64,000 nucleotides of DNA, taken from Nocardia wallacei. Lineage in GTDB: Bacteria; Actinomycetota; Actinomycetes; Mycobacteriales; Mycobacteriaceae. The position numbers and the translations under genes were made by a program. This document shows, in pieces, positions 6,901 to 13,659 of the stretch. Location: NCBI RefSeq assembly GCF_014466955.1, contig NZ_AP023396.1, forward strand, positions 5,332,001-5,396,000, given 5' to 3'. The notes under the pieces were generated by a model. The model was not told where the DNA came from and did not search any database. It saw only the letters and a program-made list of their open reading frames with translations. How positions within the stretch are numbered: the stretch's first letter is position 1; the number at the start of each line of letters is the position of its first letter.

Positions 6901-9716
6901 GCCGATCCGTCGTTGTCGGGGCGTGCGGGTGCGGACTCTCCGTCGGTGCGGCGGCCGCCCGCCGCGGCCGCTTCCGCTGCGCGTGCGCGCATACGCTCCA
7001 AGGCGTTGACCCGGTCCTCGACCGCAGCGCGCATATCCCGGGCGAGTGCGCGGTTCATCTCGTTGCGGGCGGCGTCGGCTTCGCGGGCGGCCGCACCGCT
7101 AGGCGGTGAGGTCTCGCCCTCGGAGTCGCGAGCGGGCTCCTCCCGCCGGGGACCGGGTTCTCCGTCGTCGCGGCGCGGACCCCCGGTCGGTCCTTCCTCG
7201 GGCCGGGGCGTAGCGCCTTCTCCGCCGTCCGGCCGCCGGGCTCCTGCCGCGGCCGCGGCTTCGGCCCGCGCGCGCAGGTTGTCCACGACCGACCGCATAT
7301 CGCTGGCGAATGCCCGGTTCAATTCGCTGCGGCTGGCCTCCGGCGCCCGCGATCCGGAGCCGTCGCTCGGCGTTTCCGACTCCGAACGACGCGGTGCAGC
7401 CCCGTCACGCGGCGCTTCCGCGTCCGATCGGCGCGGAGCCGAACCATCACGCGCAGCCTCGGCTTCCGACCGGCGCGGCGCGGCACCGTCACGCGCAGCC
7501 TCGGCTTCCGACCGGCGCGGCGCGGCGCCGTCACGGCGATCATCCGCTTCCGATCGCCGCGCGGGTTCCTCACGGCGGGAACCGGAATCGTCTCGGCGCG
7601 GCGCGGATTCACCGTCGGCACGGTGGGCTCCTGCCGCTGCCGCGGCTTCCAGGCGCGCCCGCAATCCGTCCACGACCGAGTGCATGTCCTCGGCCAGCGC
7701 CCGCATCAGATCGTGCCGGGCAGCGGCTTCCTCGCGGCTACCGGCGACCGGTTCCGCGGAATCGCGTCCAGGCTCGGCATCACGCCCCCGCGCATGGTCG
7801 CGACCTTGCGTCTCACCCTGCGACACAAGATCGTCGCGCCCTTGAACCTCACCCTGCAAGACCCCGTCATCGCGACCCTGAGCCTCGTTCCGCGCCACCA
7901 CGTCATCACGGCCCTGGGCCTCATCCCGCGCCACCACGTCATCACGACCCTGGGCCTCATCCCGCGCCACCACGTCATCACGACCCTGAGCCTCATCCCG
8001 CGCCACCACGTCATCACGACCCTGAGCCTCATCCCGCGCCACCACGTCATCACGGCCCTGAGCCTCATCCCGCGCCACCACGTCATCGCGGGCCTGAACC
8101 TCGTCACGCCCCTGGACAGCGTCGCCCGCTGCCTGCTCGTGGCTCTCCTTCGCACCGGCGACGTGCTGGTCCGCCGAGCCGGTCTGCTCTTGGACGCGAG
8201 CACCCGCGCCCTCCCCGGGGCCGGTGTCGACCGGAACCTTCGGGATCTCTCGTGGGTCGACCCGAGGGGCGGAGACCGCCGACTTGGCTTCCCCGCCCTT
8301 GGCCGCAGCCTCCGGCGCTGCCTTGGCCGCGGCCTCCGGGGCCGCCTTGGCGCCGACTCCGGTCTCCGGGCTCGCCTTGGCGCCGACACCGGTCTTCGCC
8401 TCGGAGCGGTCACCCTGAGCCGGCGCGGCGTCTCGATCCGCGCCGCCCGGCCGATCGACCATTTGCTGTTGCGGCGCTTCGACTTTGGACTGCGGTGCGG
8501 CTTTCGAATCGGCGGCGGCCGCTTCGCGGTCCCTGCCTCGGTGATCCGCACCGGACTGTTGCTGTTGCTGTTGCTGTTGCTGCAACGACTGGTCTGCCGC
8601 CGCCTGCACATCCACCGCGGCGGCCTGCGCGGCGGCGTCACCCGCCGCTTCCGCGTCATCGGCGAGTTGCTGCGCGCCGTCCGGATCAGCGGGCGGCGAC
8701 CCACCGTCGTTGTCGCCGGGTCCGCCACCGGATTCGGGCTCCCCACCCGTACGAGGCCCGCCCTCCCCGTCGGTTCTCGGCGCCACCGCCGGGCCCGCCG
8801 GGCCGCGCAGGGCATGCGGCATGGTGCCCAGCACACCGCCCACGACGCCGGGCAGAATGTGGTCCCACCCCATATCGAGCTCCCCGGTGAACGGCACCAG
8901 CGACACCACCCCGGCCACCGCACCCGCGGCACCACCCGCACCGGCTCCGGCGAAGCGAACACCGGCCCGTCCCAGGAACCCGGGCGCGCTGTTGCTGAAG
9001 AAGCGGCGCTCCAGGCCCATCATGGTGCGCACACCCACGAACTCACCCACACCACCGGCCGCGGCGCCGGCGACCACACCCAAACCGATCTGGTCCCAGT
9101 TGAATTCGCCCGCTTCGCGGTTTCCCTCGAACATCTGCACGGCCTCGGCGCCGAACGGGATCAGACCACCCTGGATCGCGCCCAGGGTCACACCCTTGAA
9201 CAAGATCGTCTTCACCAACCGGGCCGCGGCCGCCCGGGCGGCGTCGGTGCCGAGATTCGTGATCAGCTCACGGAACGCGGCCCGCACGGTCAGCCGGGTC
9301 GCCGCCGTCGCCGCGGCACCGTGCACCTGACCGAAGCCCGGAACGAACGCGTCGATGACCAACTGCACCACCAGCGCGGCCAGCGAGCCGATGATCACGT
9401 ACTTGCTGTACTCGGTCTGCAGCGCGTCGTTGAAACATTGCTCGGCAAGTCCGTAACACGCTTTCGCGGCACTGTTCAGGCCGTTGTCGAGATCGATGCC
9501 GTATCGCTTCAGCGCCTCCGCCGTCTGTCCCTCGATCGCCCCGGCAGCACGGTACCGCGCCTCGCCGGACAGCTCCGCCGCCCGCGCGACCGCATCACCG
9601 ATCTCGGTCCAGGCGTGGCCCAACCGACGCAGTGCGTCCTCGTCCCCCTCCGGCCACGGACCCGCCACCGCCGCCACGACCCAGGACGGAATCTCCGGGG
9701 GTATCTCCAGCCCCAT
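3948..9716 (-). CDS. Giant ESX-type effector with C-terminal microbial transglutaminase domain
   Basis: This 1922-residue protein has a modular layout. Residues 1-300 form a CpnT-like ESX substrate domain (SWVVAAVAGPWPEGDEDALR near the start, hydrophobic segments near 100-150 and 220-300). A poly-Gln run lies near residue 380, 12-residue DDVVARDEAQGR repeats at about 540-615, and an Arg/Glu/Ala repeat region at about 980-1490 should form one very long charged helix. The last 320 residues match Streptomyces mobaraensis transglutaminase: RGCVGVS holds Cys1630, VIFSKHFYSGADR and VNFDYGWYD hold Asp1861, and TWLHANH holds His1874, corresponding to the known Cys64/Asp255/His274 triad. The enzyme should crosslink Gln to Lys or deamidate Gln. 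I chose the ATG at 9716 because it aligns with the paralogue's start; a GTG lies 6 nt upstream. Export through ESX is inferred from the N-terminus and the WXG100-like neighbour. Confidence 0.88.
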   Translation of the reverse strand: MGLEIPPEIPSWVVAAVAGPWPEGDEDALRRLGHAWTEIGDAVARAAELSGEARYRAAGAIEGQTAEALKRYGIDLDNGLNSAAKACYGLAEQCFNDALQTEYSKYVIIGSLAALVVQLVIDAFVPGFGQVHGAAATAATRLTVRAAFRELITNLGTDAARAAAARLVKTILFKGVTLGAIQGGLIPFGAEAVQMFEGNREAGEFNWDQIGLGVVAGAAAGGVGEFVGVRTMMGLERRFFSNSAPGFLGRAGVRFAGAGAGGAAGAVAGVVSLVPFTGELDMGWDHILPGVVGGVLGTMPHALRGPAGPAVAPRTDGEGGPRTGGEPESGGGPGDNDGGSPPADPDGAQQLADDAEAAGDAAAQAAAVDVQAAADQSLQQQQQQQQQSGADHRGRDREAAAADSKAAPQSKVEAPQQQMVDRPGGADRDAAPAQGDRSEAKTGVGAKASPETGVGAKAAPEAAAKAAPEAAAKGGEAKSAVSAPRVDPREIPKVPVDTGPGEGAGARVQEQTGSADQHVAGAKESHEQAAGDAVQGRDEVQARDDVVARDEAQGRDDVVARDEAQGRDDVVARDEAQGRDDVVARDEAQGRDDVVARDEAQGRDDVVARNEAQGRDDGVLQGEVQGRDDLVSQGETQGRDHARGRDAEPGRDSAEPVAGSREEAAARHDLMRALAEDMHSVVDGLRARLEAAAAAGAHRADGESAPRRDDSGSRREEPARRSEADDRRDGAAPRRSEAEAARDGAAPRRSEAEAARDGSAPRRSDAEAPRDGAAPRRSESETPSDGSGSRAPEASRSELNRAFASDMRSVVDNLRARAEAAAAAGARRPDGGEGATPRPEEGPTGGPRRDDGEPGPRREEPARDSEGETSPPSGAAAREADAARNEMNRALARDMRAAVEDRVNALERMRARAAEAAAAGGRRTDGESAPARPDNDGSAPPPAEPARGREPEVPATPRSREEQTPAARREESTSRRSEEKATAGREQEAAARREQEAAARREQEAAARREEEAAARREQEAAARREQEAAARREQEAAARREQEAAARREQEAAARREEEAAARRREELAAARRRAEEEAAVRRRAEEEAAARRREEEEAAARRRADEEAAARRREEEEAAARREEEEAAARRRADEEAAARRRAEEEAAARRREEEEAAARRRAEEEEAARREEAEAAARRRAEEEAAARRREEEEAAARRAEEEAAARGREEAAAARRRAEEEAEVRRREEEAAAARRRAEEEAAARRRAEEAAARRREEEAAAARRRAEEEAAARRREEEEAAARRREEEEAAIRRRVEAAAARRRAAEEAEARRLVEEEAAARRRAEEESAALRRAEEEAAARRREEEEAAARREEEEAAARRREEEEAAARRREEEEAAARRRGEEEAAARRREEEEAAARRREEEEAAARRREEEEAAARRREEEEAAARRREEEEAAARRREEEEAAARRREEEEAAARRREEEEAAARRREEEEAARHREGEETTSRPEDDILEHLTRAERDIKALADELKEYRYALRAKEDMAAQFDRHYRDAVAALGKGDIRSFNEHLGQARDVLKAARDAYREGDLRAAEGFSERKLVPKLKRNESQRRYTKDEYIQHWENKLGRKMTPEEVRTIERGCVGVSMVRLGRDDTLPPMNLVFDDPVAQARVAVAEKELAAGEAANGRVNGAQSHRRVLEAELDEALKQPGATEESPKVKAAREKLEAKDKEIAELKKAAREEWAKLSEEKRNELKTERQEAKIRGGEKTFERVSSYAEKFNEILSRKPATVEEFMRMVNEDPQLSQLKGIADQLPRGSSPSEWEAVIFSKHFYSGADRVHPDAQRFAPDPETGQVDMVGKRTPGKNGYVNFDYGWYDPQSDTWLHANHMEPKTPAERARMGPMEVLQSTPRKFYSSYIDFDSAVIGIAFVRKA
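5275..6775. repeat. Tandem repeats encoding Arg/Glu/Ala helix of the effector
   Basis: Near-perfect 30-bp units (ten residues of the REEEEAAARR type) run from about 5300 to 5650. Degenerate versions continue to about 6530, and 24-bp units (AARREQEA) fill about 6545-6775. The pattern keeps the effector frame throughout, so changes in copy number would preserve the C-terminal catalytic domain. Long runs of alternating Arg and Glu favour a stable single alpha helix or coiled coil that would act as a rod between the export domain and the enzyme. Confidence 0.85.
7875..8090. repeat. 36-bp tandem repeats (DDVVARDEAQGR)
   Basis: Roughly six near-identical 36-bp units, read on the minus strand, encode the 12-residue motif DDVVARDEAQGR inside the effector. 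There is no spacer between units and the reading frame is kept, so this is a protein repeat and not a CRISPR array. Confidence 0.85.
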
Positions 9717-9736
9717 CAGCACTCGAGGGAGTGCAC

Positions 9737-9762
9737 GCCCGCTACCCAGCCGGGCAGCGGGC
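9737..9762. other. Hairpin between the YbaB-like gene and the effector
   Basis: GCCCGCT at 9737-9743 pairs with AGCGGGC at 9756-9762, and an inner CCC/GGG extends the stem. It sits in the 119-bp gap between the stop of the YbaB-like gene and the effector ATG. It has no T-tract. It could be an attenuating terminator or a processing site that gives effector and accessory genes different expression. Confidence 0.4.
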
Positions 9763-9835
9763 GGTTCGCGCTCACCTCATCCTCCTCCGACACTCTCCGA
9801 TCGTGCGGACGCCGCACGCTCCTCTGCGAACGCTG

Positions 9836-10315
9836 TCAGTCCTCGTCCTCGGAATCGCGGTCACGACGAACGCCAGGAGCGGTGCGCGCGGCCGCGCCGA
9901 CGATCTCGCGAACCTCTCGCAGGCTCGGCGCCCCGGGGAAAAGGTCGGGAAGGTCGGGCAGTGCCCCGGCGGTGTCGGTGATGGGCGCAAGGATCTCCGC
10001 GCGCCGATGCTGCGCCGCCTCGGCCGCGGCCCGCGCGGCTTCGGTAATGGAGCGGGCGAGCCGGGCGGGCGGTCCCGCTTGAAATGCGTTCGCCGTCAAC
10101 TGCACGTCGACGACGATTCCATACGCGTCGACGGTGACCTGGACCAGTTTGTCCGAAGACCACGCCGACGTACGCGATTGCGACAGCCGTTCGCAGACCC
10201 CCGGAAGGTCCGCGCGCTGCTGGTCCAGCCCATCCAGCAGCGAGTCGACGAGCTTCTTCATCTCGTTGTTGGCCGAGCTCAGCGCATCGAAATCCGGACG
10301 ATCCATCCGAGGCAT
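9836..10315 (-). CDS. YbaB/EbfC-like protein of the ESX effector locus
   Basis: This 159-residue protein has the layout of the YbaB/EbfC family: a helical N-terminus, a central strand region (VQVTVDAYGIVVDVQLTANA), then a second helix. It ends in a charged tail (RRDRDSEDED). YbaB-like proteins are common next to ESX substrates in mycobacteria and nocardiae, where EspL is an example; their role there is not settled. The start overlaps the end of an AGGAAAGG motif, and a second in-frame ATG lies three codons on, so either start is possible. Only 6 nt separate it from the stop of the WXG100-like gene upstream, so the two should share a transcript with the effector. Confidence 0.75.
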   Translation of the reverse strand: MPRMDRPDFDALSSANNEMKKLVDSLLDGLDQQRADLPGVCERLSQSRTSAWSSDKLVQVTVDAYGIVVDVQLTANAFQAGPPARLARSITEAARAAAEAAQHRRAEILAPITDTAGALPDLPDLFPGAPSLREVREIVGAAARTAPGVRRDRDSEDED

Positions 10316-10321
10316 CCTTTC

Positions 10322-11404
10322 CTAAGCATCGACGTTTCGGGTTTCCGCCGGCTGACGGCTGGGCTTCGACCAAGGGGTGCTGAGAGTTTCGGCCCATTGC
10401 CGCCGCACCGGCGTGGTCGGCGGATCGTCGGTCACCACGGGTGGACGATCCGCCGTTTCGGGAGGTGCGACCTGCGCGGTCTTCTTCCGGTCCTTCTCGT
10501 CTTTCTTGCGTTCGCGACGTTGCTGTCTCGGACTCTGCCCCGGCGACTGCGGCTGCTGCCCACCCCCGGGACCACCCGGCGGCCGGGCGCCGGACTGCGG
10601 TTGAGCCGATTGGCGATCGGACCTGTCGCCGGTCGAACCCGGAGCCGGTCCCGCCGCCATCGGGCCGGACGACTCACCGTCGGCACCGGACACCGCCGCC
10701 GCCTGGGCACTCGCGGGAGCGACGCTCACTCGCGGCGGCTCGGAGACTTCCTCTCGCGACGAGCCGGCGGCCGCAGCGGCGGGCGAGGACGTGCCCTTCG
10801 AACCGGGCGAGTTCGCCGAACCGCTCGGCGACTCCGACGAACTCGGTGTGCCGGAGGAGGACGGCTGGTTCGCGCCGTTGTTCGACGACGACGCCGGCTG
10901 CGAGCCGGAACCGTCCGGTGCACCGCCCGGCACGTCCCGGCCGGCCGGTGCACCGGCGGTGACCGGCGAGGTCCCCGGCACCACCGGCGACGCGGTGGGC
11001 GCAGGAGTGGGCGTGACGGTCGGCTGTGCACCGGTGTCCACGGTGGGCGGCGAACTCGGCGGTGCGAAGGTGGCCGACGGAATCGCCGAGTCGCCGGTTC
11101 TTCCTACATTCGCAGCCGTATCCAGGTCCAGATTGTCGAACAACTTCGCCGAGTGATTCACGATGTCGCCGGTATACCGCAGCATCCCGACGAGGGTCTC
11201 GAGGTTCTTCACCGTCTTCTCGGCGTCCGGACTGTAGGTATGCGCGAAAGCCTCCCCCGGTTCGTCGTTGCCCCAGCAGCGACCCTCGCTGGTCAGCACC
11301 GCTTGCAGATTGCGCAGCGCGGCCGCCAACTCGTCGCCCGCGCTCCCGAATATCGGTGACTGCCCGGAGAATTGATCGGCATCGAAGGAGAACGACGAAC
11401 TCAT
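10322..11404 (-). CDS. WXG100-like ESX protein with Pro/Ser-rich tail
   Basis: From the ATG at 11404 the protein has 360 residues. The first 100 form a helical hairpin typical of WXG100-like ESX substrates: MSSSFSFDADQFSG opens the first helix, CWGNDEPGEAFAHTY is the turn with the Trp-x-Gly motif, and a second helix follows. The remaining 260 residues are Pro/Ser/Gly/Gln-rich and probably disordered. A GTG at 11437 would add 11 residues, but the ATG start resembles the usual start of such proteins. It is the first gene of the run and is the likely partner or co-substrate of the effector. Confidence 0.72.
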   Translation of the reverse strand: MSSSFSFDADQFSGQSPIFGSAGDELAAALRNLQAVLTSEGRCWGNDEPGEAFAHTYSPDAEKTVKNLETLVGMLRYTGDIVNHSAKLFDNLDLDTAANVGRTGDSAIPSATFAPPSSPPTVDTGAQPTVTPTPAPTASPVVPGTSPVTAGAPAGRDVPGGAPDGSGSQPASSSNNGANQPSSSGTPSSSESPSGSANSPGSKGTSSPAAAAAGSSREEVSEPPRVSVAPASAQAAAVSGADGESSGPMAAGPAPGSTGDRSDRQSAQPQSGARPPGGPGGGQQPQSPGQSPRQQRRERKKDEKDRKKTAQVAPPETADRPPVVTDDPPTTPVRRQWAETLSTPWSKPSRQPAETRNVDA

Positions 11405-11557
11405 GTCGGTCGTTTCGACTCGCTCGAGCAGCAGCACACCCGGGCATGACGCGCCGCTGTCCTCATCTGCTCACCCGGTTCGCTCGAAGTGCTCGTTCGT
11501 CTCAGTCTCTGCTATTCCCAGGAGGGGGGATAACCCAGGACCGGCGAGAGCAGCGGG

Positions 11558-12637
11558 CTACACCCGTCCATTCGCCGAATGCCGCTCGGGCGCCGCAGAA
11601 CTCGCGCGAACCACCAGCGACGGAATCACCGGCGACGGCGCCGGGACCGCGCCCTCGGACTCCACCAGTCGCAGCAGCAGCCCGATGCTGCGGCGGCCCA
11701 CCTCGTCGAAGTCCTGGCGGACGGTGGTCAGTGGCGGGGACAGGTAGGCGGCCTCGGGGATGTCGTCGAAGCCCACGACCGAGATGTCTTCCGGCACTGT
11801 GATTCCCCGCTCGGCGAAGGCGCGCAGCAGGCCCAGGGCCATCTGGTCGTTGGACGCGAAGACCGCCGTGACGCCGGGTTGCGCGGCCAGCATCAGGCCC
11901 GCCTCGTACCCGGAGCGCGCGCTCCAGTCGCCGCCGATGGGCGGGGGCACGGCCGCGCCCGCCGCGGCGAGGGTGCGCCGCCAGCCCTCGAGGCGGTCGC
12001 GAGCCTCGAGCGAATCGCTCGGGCCGGACACGTGCCAGACGGTCGCGTGCCCGAGGTCGAGCAGGTGCCGCACGGCCAGCCGGGCACCCTCGAACTGGTC
12101 GACGGCCGCCGACGGGAGCGGCGCGTCCTGACCGGCTTCGACGGCCACCGCCACCGGCCGGGCGGGCAGGTTGTGCAGGGCGGCCGCAGCGGCTATCTGG
12201 GGGGCGATGATGATCACGCCGTCGACACCCTGACCGGCGAGGGTGTCCACGGCCGCCAGCACCCCGGCGCGGTCGACCCGTTCCAGAGTGACGATGCTGA
12301 CGCCGTAACCGGCTGCGCGCGCGGCTCTTTCGATGCCGAGCAGCATGCAGGCCGGGCCGTACAGGATGGTGTCGAAGGTGACGACGCCGAGCACCTTGGA
12401 GCGCCGGCTCACCAGTCCACGAGCCATCGCGTTGGGCCGGTAGCCGAGTTCGGCGACCGCGGCCAGCACGCGTTCCCTCGTCTCCGGGCGCACCTGGGGA
12501 CTGTCGTTGAGCACGCGCGACACAGTCTGATGTGAGACCCCCGCCAGCTTGGCGACATCGGTCATCACCGCGGGCCTGTCGCCGGAGCCGCGCGCCGCGC
12601 GGGTGTTGCTGTCGTTCACGCTCGCAAGCTCACTCAC
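11558..12637 (-). CDS. LacI-family transcriptional regulator
   Basis: This 359-residue repressor has an N-terminal LacI helix-turn-helix at residues 27-45 (DVAKLAGVSHQTVSRVLND), a hinge helix (ARGLVSRRSK), and a periplasmic-binding-protein-like effector domain ending near residue 345 (VFASNDQMALGLL, SVVGFDDIPEAAY). Full length is normal for the family, with about 20 extra residues before the DNA-binding domain. A palindrome with a central CG lies at 12800-12815 upstream, so the protein probably represses itself. No sugar transport or catabolic gene adjoins it, so the effector ligand is unknown. Confidence 0.93.
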   Translation of the reverse strand: MSELASVNDSNTRAARGSGDRPAVMTDVAKLAGVSHQTVSRVLNDSPQVRPETRERVLAAVAELGYRPNAMARGLVSRRSKVLGVVTFDTILYGPACMLLGIERAARAAGYGVSIVTLERVDRAGVLAAVDTLAGQGVDGVIIIAPQIAAAAALHNLPARPVAVAVEAGQDAPLPSAAVDQFEGARLAVRHLLDLGHATVWHVSGPSDSLEARDRLEGWRRTLAAAGAAVPPPIGGDWSARSGYEAGLMLAAQPGVTAVFASNDQMALGLLRAFAERGITVPEDISVVGFDDIPEAAYLSPPLTTVRQDFDEVGRRSIGLLLRLVESEGAVPAPSPVIPSLVVRASSAAPERHSANGRV

Positions 12638-12799
12638 ATTCCCGCTTTCCGGGCCGCTGTGCTGACGCGACCCCGATCGTTCCGAATTCAGGTTAGCGCT
12701 CGCGCGGCCGCTTTCGGCGGCCCCCTCATGGCCACCGAAAGCGATTGCCTGTCAACGGCTGTCGATGGTATCGCGGTCCCCGACAATTAGTGCCGCATC

Positions 12800-12815
12800 G
12801 TGTTAACGCTAACAC
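12800..12815. promoter_or_regulatory. Predicted LacI-family operator
   Basis: The sequence GTGTTAACGCTAACAC is an inverted repeat around a central CG with one mismatched pair, the typical form of a LacI-family operator. It lies 163 bp upstream of the lacI-type gene start and 42 bp past the end of the small membrane gene, which points to autoregulation. Confidence 0.6.
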
Positions 12816-12857
12816 GCAGCCGCCGAACCCGGCGTCGGTTTCGGTGAACCGGAGGTG

Positions 12858-13082
12858 CTACGAGCGGGCGGTGCCCACCGCGCCGACGACCCAGCGAACC
12901 GTCGCCACCGCGGCCCCGGCCAGCACCGCGACCTGCGGTGAGCCGGTGACCAGCGCGAGCACCGCGAGAACGACGGCACCGAGTACGAGTGCCTCGAGCT
13001 TGTAGAGCGGCCAGGGCGTACCCGCGATATCGATCGTCCGCCGCGATGCCGCAGGACGGGAGATAGGGTCGACCACTGCCAT
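12858..13082 (-). CDS. Small membrane protein
   Basis: This 74-residue protein has two hydrophobic segments (ALVLGAVVLAVLALV and VAVLAGAAVATVRWVVGAV) that should form a membrane hairpin, after a short polar N-terminus. I do not recognise the family. It stands alone, divergent from the deazaflavin-dependent enzyme at 13171, with 88 bp between the starts. Confidence 0.6.
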   Translation of the reverse strand: MAVVDPISRPAASRRTIDIAGTPWPLYKLEALVLGAVVLAVLALVTGSPQVAVLAGAAVATVRWVVGAVGTARS

Positions 13083-13170
13083 GTCGACAGGTTACACGGA
13101 TCGCGAAGTTCGGGCCATCGAACATTTCCACCCAGGAATATCCGGAAGGTAGCCGGGCATTCTCCAGGGC

Positions 13171-13605
13171 ATGCCACTCACCGGAGAGTACGAACCCAGC
13201 ACCTCGGGCTGGGCCCGCGAACAGGCCGAGAAGTACGAGGCCAGCAACGGCACCGAGGCCAACACCATCAAGGGCCTGCCGATCGTCCTGCTGACCACCC
13301 GCGGCGCGAAGACCGGCAAACTCCGCAAGACACCGCTGATGCGCGTGGCGCACGACGGCGAGTACGCGGTGGTCGCGTCGCTGGGCGGGGCGCCCAAGCA
13401 CCCGGTCTGGTACTACAACATCAAGGCCGACCCGCACGTCGAACTGCGCGACGGCGCGGTGGTGAAGGACTACACCGCCCGCGAGGTGGTCGGCGACGAG
13501 AAGGCCGTGTGGTGGGAGCGGGCCGTGCGGGCCTACCCCGACTACGCCGACTATCAGACGAAGACCGACCGCGAGATTCCCGTTTTCGTCCTGACTCCGC
13601 GGTGA
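13171..13605 (+). CDS. Deazaflavin (F420)-dependent nitroreductase family protein
   Basis: This 144-residue protein matches the Ddn/DUF385 family of split-barrel F420H2-dependent reductases. Family hallmarks are the Gly-Lys region after [20 protein letters not shown] (residues 41-60) and the core [18 protein letters not shown]. The family reduces quinones and nitro compounds in F420-producing actinobacteria; the substrate of this member cannot be told from sequence. It is cytoplasmic, has no signal peptide, and is followed after 54 bp by ilvA in the same direction. Confidence 0.88.
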   Translation: MPLTGEYEPSTSGWAREQAEKYEASNGTEANTIKGLPIVLLTTRGAKTGKLRKTPLMRVAHDGEYAVVASLGGAPKHPVWYYNIKADPHVELRDGAVVKDYTAREVVGDEKAVWWERAVRAYPDYADYQTKTDREIPVFVLTPR

Positions 13606-13659
13606 TCCGCCGCGGCCCGCAGGACCGTGGGCATTCGCCGCCGGGGCCGCCCGGCTAGC

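Noticed and set aside
4668..7109. Long plus-strand reading frame of 813 codons rich in Leu/Thr/Ser
   Set aside because: It is the mirror of the repeat-coding region of the minus-strand effector. It has no family resemblance and no start context.
7875..8090. Possible CRISPR-like array of 36-bp repeats
   Set aside because: There are no spacers between units, the frame of the effector is kept and the units encode DDVVARDEAQGR. No cas genes are near.
8558..8584. Trinucleotide run as a phase-variable site
   Set aside because: The unit is three bases and encodes Gln, so length changes keep the frame and cannot switch the gene off.
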